Below, piece by piece: positions 1 to 6,406 of a stretch of 10,299 nt of DNA. The position numbers were made by a program, and so were the translations under genes. Source of the DNA: Boseongicola sp. SB0675_bin_26 (GTDB taxonomy: Bacteria > Pseudomonadota > Alphaproteobacteria > Rhodobacterales > Rhodobacteraceae); NCBI GenBank assembly GCA_009843725.1, contig VYCX01000135.1, forward strand, positions 1-10,299, read 5' to 3'. The notes beneath the pieces were generated by a model. That model searched no databases, was not told where the DNA came from, and worked only from the letters and a program-made list of their open reading frames with translations. The number at the start of each line of letters is the position of its first letter. The first letter of the stretch is position 1.

Positions 1-2
1 AC

Positions 3-713
3 TATCGGCTGCATCAGCTGCAACAGATGTCAAATGTCAGCCTGTTTCCGAACAGCAACTTGGATGCAGACGCAATAGCGGAGTTCAACGCCGACGAGGT
101 TCTCGTCGGGACAGGTGCGCACTGGCTGGATGACGGACGCGGCCGTTCCAACCTGACGTCAATCGAGGGTTTCGCTGATCATGCGCTGACCCCCGACGAC
201 ATCCTGAATGGGGCGGTGCCTGGTGAAGAGGTCGTCATCTATGATGACGATCACTATTACATGGCCAACGCGCTTGCGGCGCATCTCGCGGACAAGGGGC
301 ATGACGTCCACATCGTGACCGGCGCACCGATCATCGGGGGCTGGATGACGAGCACACTTGAGCAACCAAGGATGATCGCCGAATTGAAGGCGTCCGGCGT
401 GAGCATGTATCCAAACTCGACGGCCACGAGTTGGGAAAACGGCGCCCTCCACATCGTGCGATCGGATACCGGTGACCGGGTAGACCCGATTCTCGGATCG
501 ACATTGATATCCGTCACCAACCGGATGCCGGACGATGAACTGTCACGCGAGCTGCACGGTCGCGACATCCCGCACCGCACCATCGGCGACGCCGAAGTTC
601 CCGGAACGATCCAGGCCGCCGTCTATTCCGGCCACCGGCACGCCCGCGAACTTCTGGGAAGCGAACCCGCCGACCGCATCTTCAAACGTGAGCGCCCGAC
701 ACTCTTGATTTGA
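3..713 (+). CDS. Trimethylamine-dehydrogenase-like flavin oxidoreductase, C-terminal part (5' end outside window)
   Basis: The frame is open from the first bases of the window to a TGA at 711-713, about 236 residues, so this is the end of a longer gene; the ATG at 27 is internal. The fragment matches the C-terminal nucleotide-binding half of the TMADH / histamine dehydrogenase / N-methylproline demethylase group, flavoproteins with an N-terminal FMN barrel, a 4Fe-4S cluster and an FAD/ADP-binding C-terminus. Visible landmarks are the strand-turn FNADEVLVGTGAHW, the segment VVIYDDDHYYMANALA (TMADH has a related tract ending in TYFMAPSLAEKL), GHDVHIVTGAP, and near the end TIGDAEVPGTIQAAVYSGHR, the usual terminal FAD-binding motif. 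Members oxidatively demethylate or deaminate small amines in the cytoplasm. The FMN barrel and cluster cysteines lie outside the window, so the substrate cannot be judged. Family assignment is firm; the specific enzyme is not. Confidence 0.85.
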   Translation, partial: YRLHQLQQMSNVSLFPNSNLDADAIAEFNADEVLVGTGAHWLDDGRGRSNLTSIEGFADHALTPDDILNGAVPGEEVVIYDDDHYYMANALAAHLADKGHDVHIVTGAPIIGGWMTSTLEQPRMIAELKASGVSMYPNSTATSWENGALHIVRSDTGDRVDPILGSTLISVTNRMPDDELSRELHGRDIPHRTIGDAEVPGTIQAAVYSGHRHARELLGSEPADRIFKRERPTLLI

Positions 714-1233
714 GAAAGCCGTTCCCCTGCTTTGGGGCGAGCGCACGGGATGCCGGATTTGACCCCCGCAAGGGTCCGGCGATGGCGCAATCTCGTCTGC
801 ATCGTGTCCAGGGAGCGGCGTCCCGGGTTCGAAGTGCGTGGTCCGCAACCCGACCCGCGCCCTTCGGGATCCAGGGGTCACGCCCCTGACCGGTCGCCTT
901 GGCCGGGTTTCCGGCGTTTCGGCGTCGGCCTGTTTGCCATCGGGTCCCCTGTAGCGGCATTCCGGATGCTTGTCGCCTCCCTGGCGGGGCCTTTCGGCAT
1001 GCTGCCCTGCTGTCAGGCGGTCGGGCATCTCTCGATGCCGAGAGCCTTCTCGCCTTTCTCGGCCAGACGGCCTTTCCTGTTCCGCCGCAGGTCCTCGCGT
1101 TTCGCCGGGGAAGTCCACCAATGGATTTCCAAGGCCGTCGCGCAACGGTTCGACAATGAACAAAGGGAAAGACTGCCTGGCATTGCCGTGCGCCATTCGC
1201 GTTCCGTTCAAGCCTGGCCCGGGAAGCGCCGGA
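714..1233. other. Gene-less interval after the flavin oxidoreductase
   Basis: About 520 bases between two convergent genes. Several long open frames exist on both strands, but their translations are rich in Arg, Pro, Ser and Gly, carry no recognisable motif, and overlap each other, as expected for GC-rich non-coding DNA. An imperfect hairpin can be drawn at 752-780 (GCCG/CGGC and GACCC/GGGTC arms, loop CCGCAA). It has no following T-run, so it is weak as a terminator. No tRNA or other RNA gene was identified. Confidence 0.5.
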
Positions 1234-1869
1234 TCAGGATCTGTGGCGACGCCAGGTCTCGATCATCCAGCCGAGCATGATCGCGTTCAACAGATGCCAG
1301 ACGAAATGCGTTCCCAGCGGGAAGGCCATGCAGAACAGTTCATCCACGGACCGGGCCGTCAACGAAACGCAAAGGATCGCCGCGCCGCCCGCAAGGTTGC
1401 GGGAAGTCACCGGGGAGGATCGCAGCAACAACGCCGAGTAGGCGAATATGAGAAGGGGCAGGGGCCAATAGAAGCTCGATATCGCGAAGAACGGCAGCGT
1501 TTCGAAGACCCGCGTCAGGACCAGGGAATATGGCAGGAAGGCCAAGGTGCCGAGACCTGAAATCCAGACCGGCCAGCCCATGAAGTCGCGGTTTGCAAGG
1601 TAGAGATAGGCCAACGTGAAGATCACGATTGCCGCGACGTCAGCCAGCGCGGCCCATCCCGTTGCAAAGGTGTGGAACAGTCCCGACCCGACGCCGATCA
1701 GGAAGAGGAGCGCCGACAGCATCTGTCCTGCCGGCATGCCGCGCGTTCGTGCCCACATCACGATTGCGGCCACGAGGAAGGCCAGGTTGGTGACTGCGTT
1801 GACGGGCTCGGACCAGAATGTGGGATCCGTCCGTTCGCAATATCCGTCGATTGTGCCTGTCAAGTCCAT
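1234..1869 (-). CDS. Ceramidase-family integral membrane hydrolase
   Basis: A 211-residue hydrophobic protein with about seven membrane segments, matching the alkaline ceramidase (CREST-type) family, which hydrolyses amide-linked lipids such as ceramides using an intramembrane zinc. The catalytic set is complete: Ser62 and His66 in GVGSGLFHTF, Asp77 in ALADVAA, and His188/His192 in GTHFVWH. The Ser-x3-His-x10-Asp spacing equals that of human ACER3 (S77, H81, D92; H217, H221). The N-terminal YCERTDPTFWSEPVNAVTN resembles the acidic and Trp-containing calcium-site region of the eukaryotic enzymes (E12 and E21 are candidate ligands). The start is supported by an AGGAG about 5 bases upstream on the minus strand. 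It is divergent from the UPF0173 gene, with 44 bases between starts. The substrate in a bacterium is not evident; a sphingolipid or other N-acyl lipid is inferred. Confidence 0.88.
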   Translation of the reverse strand: MDLTGTIDGYCERTDPTFWSEPVNAVTNLAFLVAAIVMWARTRGMPAGQMLSALLFLIGVGSGLFHTFATGWAALADVAAIVIFTLAYLYLANRDFMGWPVWISGLGTLAFLPYSLVLTRVFETLPFFAISSFYWPLPLLIFAYSALLLRSSPVTSRNLAGGAAILCVSLTARSVDELFCMAFPLGTHFVWHLLNAIMLGWMIETWRRHRS

Positions 1870-1913
1870 GTCGTCTCCTGTTATCCTGAATGCAGGACAT
1901 ATGGGAGGTACAA
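1870..1913. promoter_or_regulatory. Short divergent intergenic region with two ribosome binding sites
   Basis: The starts of the ceramidase-like gene (minus) and the UPF0173 gene (plus) are only 44 bases apart. The plus-strand gene has GGGAGG at 1903-1908, 5 bases before ATG 1914. The minus-strand gene has AGGAG just before its ATG. Both promoters must lie within this gap or overlap the opposite 5' coding end. No convincing -35/-10 pair was identified. Confidence 0.45.
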
Positions 1914-2606
1914 ATGAAACTCACCTGGCTGGGCCATGGCGGATTCCGGATCGAGATCGAGGACCAGGCACTGCTCCTGGACCCTTGGTTGAGCGGCAAC
2001 CCCGTTTTCCCTGAGGAGAGCCGGGACGCTGCAACAAAGGACGCCACCCACATCCTTCTGACCCATGGGCATGGCGATCACACGGGAGATGCGCTTGCCC
2101 TGTCACGGGAGACCGGGGCGCCGCTGGTCGGCATCTACGACCTGATGGGTCATTGGGAGGCGACCGAGGGCGTGGCGACGGTGGGATTCAACAAGGGCGG
2201 CACGGTGCATCTGGGCAGGGTCGCGGTCTCGATGGTCGCGGCGACCCACTCGTCCTCGCTCGGTTCTGATGCAGGGCCGGTCTATGCAGGCGCCGAGGCC
2301 GGGTACATCATCCGTGGGGAAGGACATTGCATCTACGTGTCGGGCGACACCGACATCATGGCGGACATGGCCTGGATCGGCGAATACCACGCGCCGGACA
2401 TCGGGATTCTCTGCGCCGGCGGGCACTTCACGATGGACATGAAGGGCGCAGCCTGGGCGGCGAAGAGGTACTTCAATTTCAAGACAGTGATTCCCTGCCA
2501 CTACAAGACCTTTCCGATTCTCGCCCAGACGGCGGACGAACTCGTAGCTGGCTTGCCCGGCGTGGACGTGCGCACCCCGAACGTGATGGAGACGCTTGAG
2601 ATCTGA
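1914..2606 (+). CDS. Metal-dependent hydrolase, metallo-beta-lactamase fold (UPF0173 type)
   Basis: A 230-residue cytoplasmic protein of the UPF0173 / YtkL-like branch of the metallo-beta-lactamase superfamily. The opening MKLTWLGHGGFRIE and the LLLDPWLSGNP turn are typical of this branch. The metal-binding signature is THGHGDHTGD (His51, His53, Asp55, His56). Further ligands are His112 in AATHSSS, Asp145 in YVSGDTD and His196 in VIPCHYKTFP, so both metal sites look intact and the length is normal. ATG 1914 was chosen over the in-frame ATG 1890 because GGGAGG sits 5 bases upstream of 1914 and the family begins exactly at MK(L/I)TWLGH. The physiological substrate of this family is not established. 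It may share regulation with the divergent ceramidase-like gene, but that is inference. Confidence 0.93.
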   Translation: MKLTWLGHGGFRIEIEDQALLLDPWLSGNPVFPEESRDAATKDATHILLTHGHGDHTGDALALSRETGAPLVGIYDLMGHWEATEGVATVGFNKGGTVHLGRVAVSMVAATHSSSLGSDAGPVYAGAEAGYIIRGEGHCIYVSGDTDIMADMAWIGEYHAPDIGILCAGGHFTMDMKGAAWAAKRYFNFKTVIPCHYKTFPILAQTADELVAGLPGVDVRTPNVMETLEI

Positions 2607-3203
2607 TCCTTGTCGTGCGTTTTCGGCGGCTGCCGGCTTGCGTGGCCTGTGGTGGCATTCGAAGATTCCATCGGCGCGCGTGCCGCGCCGCGAGCCTTGA
2701 GGCGTTCTTGAGGGACGTCAGCGCGGTCGGCGCCGACGCGAGGAGCCACGACAAGAGCACTGTTGCCGCTTTGGCCTTGTTGCCTCGACCAATTGCCAAG
2801 GCGGCTGGTTGAGAGCACAATCTCTGGAAACGTCACGCGCATTCCAGGCGTTCGTGCCAATCTCCTTGCGCTTCCATCCATGTCCAAGTTGACCTTGGTT
2901 CCTGTCGCCGCAAACCATTGATTGCTCGCGGTGCTGCGAGGCGGTCCTGCGGACGTCGCGGACATGCTCGCCGACCGCATGCTGCGGCGCGAAGGTCCTG
3001 GCTTCGCCGTCGATCTCTCTTTGGGCCTTTGCAACGTAGACGCATCTCTGGCTATGGAGGCGACGGGCGCGATACTTGCTCTATCCGGGACATTTCCCAT
3101 GGACGCGATATCCGTGAGCCTGCGTTTCGCCGCGACCGGAGTTTCCTGGCATCGTTCGCCTTCTTCCGTTCCGACCGCCCAAAACCACGAACAAAGCTCG
3201 TGA
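2607..3203. other. Interval without a recognisable gene
   Basis: About 600 bases with overlapping open frames on both strands but none with recognisable motifs. The best plus-strand frame (2922-3203) starts plausibly but uses third positions poorly for this DNA and has no family resemblance I recognise. The minus-strand frame 2501-3100 runs into the end of the UPF0173 gene and is Ser/Arg/Pro-rich, a typical shadow. Together with the broken PIN gene that follows, this looks like decayed accessory DNA. Confidence 0.45.
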
Positions 3204-3512
3204 TCATCGAGTTCCCGCGTAGTCGTTCAGCGTCATCGCTGCCCCGCAATGCTCGGTCGATGCAACCGCCGTCACAAATCGACGGTCCGCCGTCACCACT
3301 GTCGCGCCGATGCGGAACGCGAGCGCAAGGTACACGCAGTCGTGGACCGGATGGTCGAGCGCCAGCGCCCGACGAATCGCATCCGCGCTGACGGTCTCAT
3401 CGTCGTTCCAGCGCAGTGGCATGCAGGGAAGAAATGCCATGGCGGCGCCCGCATCGGCGCGCTCGATCTGACCCTGCCGTGCCTCGGGAACAGCGCATGC
3501 TCGGTGCGTCAT
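3204..3512 (-). pseudogene. PIN-domain (VapC-like) toxin remnant, C-terminal half
   Basis: An open frame of 102 codons whose last two thirds read as the C-terminal half of a PIN-domain ribonuclease. HPVHDCVYLALAFRIGATVV carries the third conserved acidic residue of the fold (Asp in HDCVYLALA), and VTADRRFVTAV carries the fourth (TAD). A complete VapC is about 125-140 residues and opens with a hydrophobic strand and a first catalytic Asp (pattern V-D-x-S). That portion is absent. The first 20 or so residues here (from ATG 3510-3512) look unlike a PIN N-terminus, and no VapB-like antitoxin is visible upstream. PIN toxins cleave tRNA or rRNA in toxin-antitoxin pairs; this copy lacks half its active site and is very probably inactive. 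Confidence 0.6.
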
Positions 3513-3518
3513 CGAGGC

Positions 3519-3660
3519 CGGCTTGTAGCTCGTTGATCTCGCTGTTCGAGAGCACGACCACCATCACGTCGGCGAACCGCAGATGCATCTGGAGGATCGC
3601 CGCGTCCGTGCCGGGGACCGCGCCCGCCGAGAGAGCATCGCGGCATGCGGTGGCTCCTGG
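3519..3660 (-). pseudogene. Unrecognised coding remnant between tadA and the PIN fragment
   Basis: On the minus strand a frame offset from the PIN fragment has clearly gene-like codons (nearly all third positions G or C) from about 3660 to 3519, and loses that character as the PIN frame takes over. It includes TDAAILQMHLRFADVMVVVL and SNSEINELQAGLDD. The frame runs upstream into the 3' end of tadA with no credible start; ATG 3586-3588 is the only ATG in it. I do not recognise the family. It looks like a fragment of a lost gene fused out of frame to the PIN remnant, so an old deletion junction probably lies near 3510-3530. Confidence 0.35.
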
Positions 3661-3665
3661 CTCCG

Positions 3666-4115
3666 TCAGCGCTTGTCCTGGAACATCTCCCGTAGGAGCT
3701 TCGCGGAAGCCTCCGCGCCAATGCCGTCATAGACCTCGGGTGCGTGGTGCGCTTGCGGATGCGAGAACACGCGCGCGCCGTGGGCGACCCCGCCGGACTT
3801 CGGATCGGGTGCGCCGTAGTAGAGGCGTGCGATCCGGGCTGCCGAGATCGCTGCCGCGCACATCGCGCAGGGTTCCAGCGTGACGTAGAGGTCGCACCCG
3901 GTCAGGCGTTCGGAGCCCAGGCGCATCGTTGCGGCACGAATGACCAGAATCTCCGCATGTGCAGTCGGATCGGACAACTCGCGCGTCCGGTTTCCATCGC
4001 GCGCCAGGATTTCTCGGCCAGTGCCGATCAGGACGGCACCCACCGGCACTTCGCCCCGACTTGCGGCGGCGCGAGCTTCCTCCAGGGCGAGGTGCATGAA
4101 GCTTTCGAACCCCAT
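3666..4115 (-). CDS. tadA: tRNA-specific adenosine deaminase TadA
   Basis: A 149-residue cytidine/deoxycytidylate-deaminase-fold protein of normal TadA length. It converts adenosine 34 to inosine in the anticodon wobble position of tRNA-Arg(ACG) in the cytoplasm, normally an essential step. The zinc and catalytic motif is complete: TAHAEI (His53, proton-shuttling Glu55) and LEPCAMCAAA (Cys83, Cys86). The N-terminal MHLALEEARAAASRGEVPVG and the ARIARLYYGAPDPKSGG segment are typical of TadA rather than guanine or cytosine deaminases. ATG 4113-4115 is preceded by AGGGGAAG at ribosome-binding distance. Upstream on the same strand lies the broken TPP-enzyme gene; the gap of about 200 bases argues for its own promoter. 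The gene shows no damage although both sides do. Confidence 0.95.
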   Translation of the reverse strand: MGFESFMHLALEEARAAASRGEVPVGAVLIGTGREILARDGNRTRELSDPTAHAEILVIRAATMRLGSERLTGCDLYVTLEPCAMCAAAISAARIARLYYGAPDPKSGGVAHGARVFSHPQAHHAPEVYDGIGAEASAKLLREMFQDKR

Positions 4116-4173
4116 GTCTTCCCCTGCTGCGCTGATTGAGAGGAATCAAGGGAAAGCGTGCCTCGTCTCGAAA

Positions 4174-4317
4174 TCAGCAGCGAAATGAATCGTCGGCACG
4201 CCAGCAATGTGGGTGGCCAGACGATGCGTGCGACGACCGAGAACGGTTCGGTGCTGCGTGCTTGTGCGAGGACAAGGTCCCGTCACGCAGGGGGCCGATG
4301 GCGGCATGATCCGACAT
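4174..4317 (-). CDS. Possible 47-residue ORF downstream of the TPP-enzyme stop
   Basis: Directly after the original TPP-enzyme stop (4319-4321), an ATG opens a 47-codon frame starting MSDHAAIGPLRDG and ending at 4174. The rest is rich in Ser, His and Arg and has no recognisable motif, and no good ribosome binding site is visible apart from coupling to the upstream stop. It may be a frameshifted remnant or chance. The remainder of the tadA-to-TPP gap (4116-4173) holds only the tadA ribosome binding site. Confidence 0.2.
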   Translation of the reverse strand: MSDHAAIGPLRDGTLSSHKHAAPNRSRSSHASSGHPHCWRADDSFRC

Positions 4318-4318
4318 G

Positions 4319-4391
4319 TCAAGGTCCTCTGTTCCTTGGCATGAGCACGAATTCCCACGGGCTGCTGAATTCGCCCACCGGCACTTCTATC
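4319..4391 (-). pseudogene. Detached 3' end of the TPP-dependent enzyme gene
   Basis: Read on the minus strand in the frame set by the gene on the far side of the transposon, these bases encode VPVGEFSSPWEFVLMPRNRGP followed by TGA at 4319-4321 (the first codon is completed by the last base of the duplicated target). The pattern PTLIEVPVGE...SPW...MPR is the usual C-terminal end of acetolactate-synthase-like enzymes. This shows the fragment was contiguous with 7592-9059 before the transposon inserted. One copy of the target octamer is at 4384-4391. Confidence 0.85.
4384..4391. repeat. 8-bp target site duplication, left copy
   Basis: CTTCTATC immediately outside the left terminal repeat, identical to 7592-7599. 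Eight base pairs is the duplication length known for IS1595-family elements. Confidence 0.95.
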
Positions 4392-4422
4392 GGGGCTTAT
4401 ACGCTTAACTTGCCAAAATCGC
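4392..4422. repeat. Left terminal inverted repeat (31 bp)
   Basis: Begins GGGGCTTATACGCTTAACTT and ends AAAATCGC; every one of the 31 bases matches the reverse complement of 7561-7591. The transposase promoter -35 starts at the very next base. Confidence 0.95.
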
Positions 4423-4451
4423 TTGACACGCTCCCGATTTAATGGCACAAT
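4423..4451 (+). promoter_or_regulatory. Sigma70-like promoter of the transposon operon
   Basis: TTGACA at 4423-4428, a 17-base spacer, then CACAAT at 4446-4451, followed by GGGAG at 4465-4469 before ATG 4479. The -35 hexamer is the perfect consensus and abuts the inner end of the left inverted repeat, so transposase bound to the repeat could plausibly occlude it. As no other promoter is obvious between the tightly packed genes, it probably drives all four. Confidence 0.7.
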
Positions 4452-4478
4452 GCTTGCCAGATATGGGAGACGAATCAC

Positions 4479-5453
4479 ATGGCGCACAAGGCACCCGGAA
4501 GGTCGCACCGCAAGGGCATCACCATCGTCCAGCTTCTCAAGATGTTCCCGGACAACGACACCGCCGAGAGGTGGTTTGAAGAACAAAGGTGGCCAAACGG
4601 CGAACGGCACTGCCCTGATTGCGGCTCGGTCAGGTATTCGGTTTCCAAGAACCGGAAGCCTATGCCTTATCGTTGCAAGGATTGCCGCGCCTACTTCTCC
4701 GTCCGCAAAGGCACGGCGATGGAGTCCAGCAAGATCGGGTTCCAAGATTGGGCAATCGCCTTTTACATGATGACAACGGGGATCAAGGGCACGTCCAGCA
4801 TGAAGCTCTATCGCGAAGTCGGCATTCGTCAGGCGACGGCGTGGTTCATGATGCAGCGCATTCGAGAAGGCTTCATGGGCGGTATAGACAAACCATTCCC
4901 CGGCCCTGTAGAAGCGGATGAGACGGCAATCGGCGGCAAGGTCAAGAACATGTCGAACCGTAAGAGGAAGGAACGCAAGGAGGCCGGAATTGGGCGCGGC
5001 ACGGCGGGCAAGATGATTGTTGCCGGAGTCAAGGACCGTGAGACCAAGATGGTGAGTGCGGCCGTCGTGCGGAACACTGACGCTCCGACGCTGCGAGCCT
5101 TCGTCGAAGACCGCACGGAAGAAACCGCAACAGTCTACACTGACGACGCCGGAGCCTACAAAGGCATCAACCGGGCGCATGAGAGCGTCAACCACAGTGC
5201 GCACGAGTATGTCAGGGGCGACGTGCACACGAACGGCATCGAGGCCCTGTGGAGCCTCTTCAAGCGCGGCTATCATGGCACCTTCCATCACATTTCGGAC
5301 CAGCACCTTGACCGCTACGTTGCGGAGTTCGAGGGCCGGAACAACATTCGCGACATGGACACGATCGACCAGATGGCGTTCCTTGCCCGCGCCATCGTGG
5401 GAAGGCGCATCAAGTATGATGATCTAGTAGCTAAGGCCGGGGCGGCAGCGTGA
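4479..5453 (+). CDS. IS1595-family transposase with N-terminal zinc ribbon
   Basis: A 324-residue DDE-type transposase that cuts and joins the element ends. The N-terminal region carries a zinc ribbon, with Cys45 and Cys48 in HCPDCGS and Cys66 and Cys69 in YRCKDCRAYF, followed by the helical segment WAIAFYMMTTGIKGTSSMKL. The catalytic core matches the family's DDNK arrangement: Asp147 in VEADETAIGGK, Asp222 in VYTDDAGAY, Asn252 in DVHTNGIEALWS and Lys262 in LFKRGYHGT. HHISDQHLDRYVAEFEGRNN is the conserved distal block. The basic stretch around 158-168 (NRKRKERKE) is typical of the family. GGGAG lies 9 bases before ATG 4479. The stop overlaps the methyltransferase start (GTGA). All catalytic residues and both terminal repeats are intact. 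Confidence 0.95.
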   Translation: MAHKAPGRSHRKGITIVQLLKMFPDNDTAERWFEEQRWPNGERHCPDCGSVRYSVSKNRKPMPYRCKDCRAYFSVRKGTAMESSKIGFQDWAIAFYMMTTGIKGTSSMKLYREVGIRQATAWFMMQRIREGFMGGIDKPFPGPVEADETAIGGKVKNMSNRKRKERKEAGIGRGTAGKMIVAGVKDRETKMVSAAVVRNTDAPTLRAFVEDRTEETATVYTDDAGAYKGINRAHESVNHSAHEYVRGDVHTNGIEALWSLFKRGYHGTFHHISDQHLDRYVAEFEGRNNIRDMDTIDQMAFLARAIVGRRIKYDDLVAKAGAAA

Positions 5454-6406
5454 ACGCCCCGGTTCCGAATACGCGGTTTGAAACGGCTTGTGCCGAAACC
5501 GACACGCGGACAGTGGCCAGCCTCTTTTCTGGATGCGGCGGCATGGACCTCGGTTTTGTCGGAGGGTTCAATTTCCTCGGCAAGACCTACGCGTCTTTAG
5601 CCAATCGCATCATCTTCGCAAACGACATGTCGGAAGCGGCTTGCCGGACCTATCAAGAAAATCTGGGTCACGACATAATGGCTGCGGACATCGAAGACGC
5701 CATGCGGCAACTGCCGAGACGCTGCGACATTTTGATAGGCGGTTTCCCCTGCCAAGACGTTTCAGTCAACGGGCAGAGGCAAGCGGCACAAGGCCAGAGA
5801 ACTGTCCTGTATCGCAAGATGATTGAAGCCATCAGGCACACGCGGGCGAGGGTTTTTGTAGCTGAAAACGTGCGAGGTCTGTTGTCATGCGAATTCGGCG
5901 ACAGGGTTCTTTCGGACTTTGATCTTCCCGGATACGCAGTGACTACAGAAGTATTGCTGGCGTCGTCCTACGGCGTTCCGCAGAACCGGGAACGATTGTT
6001 CATAGTCGGCGTGAGAGGCAAGCGGCCATTCAAGTTCCCGGAGCGTTCCGTTGATGTGCCGATAACTGCAAGGGCGGCAGTTTCAGACTTGGAAGATGCG
6101 CCAGAGAACTCGGACATCAAGCACATTTGGAGCCGCGCCAAGCGTTCTCCAGAGCAAGGGTCAAGGACTCTGAAGGCGGATGCGCCAGCTACGACCATGC
6201 GGGCAGAACACCACGGAAACGTGCAGTGGCACTATTCCTTGCCGCGCCGAATATCCCTGCGCGAGCAAGCACGCTTCCAGTCCTTTCCTGACAACTTCCA
6301 CTTTCCTTGCGCCATGCGCGAAACCGAACGGCAAATCGGCAATGCCGTCCCGCCGGTCTTGGCCTGGCACTTGGCCAAGGCCATTGGCGATCAGGTCTTT
6401 GCATGA
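5450..6406 (+). CDS. DNA (cytosine-5) methyltransferase of a type II R-M system
   Basis: A 318-residue C5-methyltransferase that transfers methyl from SAM to cytosine in a defined site, protecting it from the partner nuclease. Motif I is VASLFSGCGGMDLGF (22-36, SAM binding). Motif IV is GGFPCQDVS with catalytic Cys101. Motif VI is VAENVRG (Glu139). Motif VIII is VPQNRERLFIVG (177-187). Motif IX is around RISLREQARFQSFPD (267-281), and motif X is QIGNAVPPVLAWHL. The target-recognition part (about 190-265) is short, as in monospecific enzymes, and includes APATTMRAEHHGN; I cannot infer the sequence recognised. It starts at GTG 5450, whose GTGA overlaps the transposase stop, with AAGGCCGGGG nearby upstream. 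Its own stop overlaps the next gene's ATG. All catalytic motifs are present in order, so it should be active. Confidence 0.95.
   Translation: MNAPVPNTRFETACAETDTRTVASLFSGCGGMDLGFVGGFNFLGKTYASLANRIIFANDMSEAACRTYQENLGHDIMAADIEDAMRQLPRRCDILIGGFPCQDVSVNGQRQAAQGQRTVLYRKMIEAIRHTRARVFVAENVRGLLSCEFGDRVLSDFDLPGYAVTTEVLLASSYGVPQNRERLFIVGVRGKRPFKFPERSVDVPITARAAVSDLEDAPENSDIKHIWSRAKRSPEQGSRTLKADAPATTMRAEHHGNVQWHYSLPRRISLREQARFQSFPDNFHFPCAMRETERQIGNAVPPVLAWHLAKAIGDQVFA

Noticed and set aside
1..75. Frame-1 cysteine cluster IGCISCNRC resembling the 4Fe-4S motif of TMADH-family enzymes
   Set aside because: It is in a different frame from the real fragment, stops within 25 codons, and the true frame (starting at base 3) already aligns with the family's nucleotide-binding half, which lies C-terminal to the cluster. 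Coincidence.
752..780. Hairpin as a terminator for the flavin oxidoreductase gene
   Set aside because: The stem is bulged and no U-run follows. It is mentioned only as a weak structure.
815..845. GGTTCGAA resembling a tRNA T-loop
   Set aside because: The flanking bases do not form the five-pair T stem, and no acceptor or anticodon arm can be drawn around it.
543..1280. Long open frames on both strands between the flavin oxidoreductase and the ceramidase-like gene
   Set aside because: Arg/Pro/Gly-rich translations without motifs, overlapping one another in GC-rich DNA. None has convincing start signals.
2922..3203. 93-residue plus-strand open frame
   Set aside because: Third-position base use is poor for this DNA, there is no ribosome binding site and no recognisable family.
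4146..5306. 386-residue minus-strand open frame
   Set aside because: It lies antisense to the transposase, spans the transposon boundary and has no recognisable motif. It is a shadow of the coding strand.
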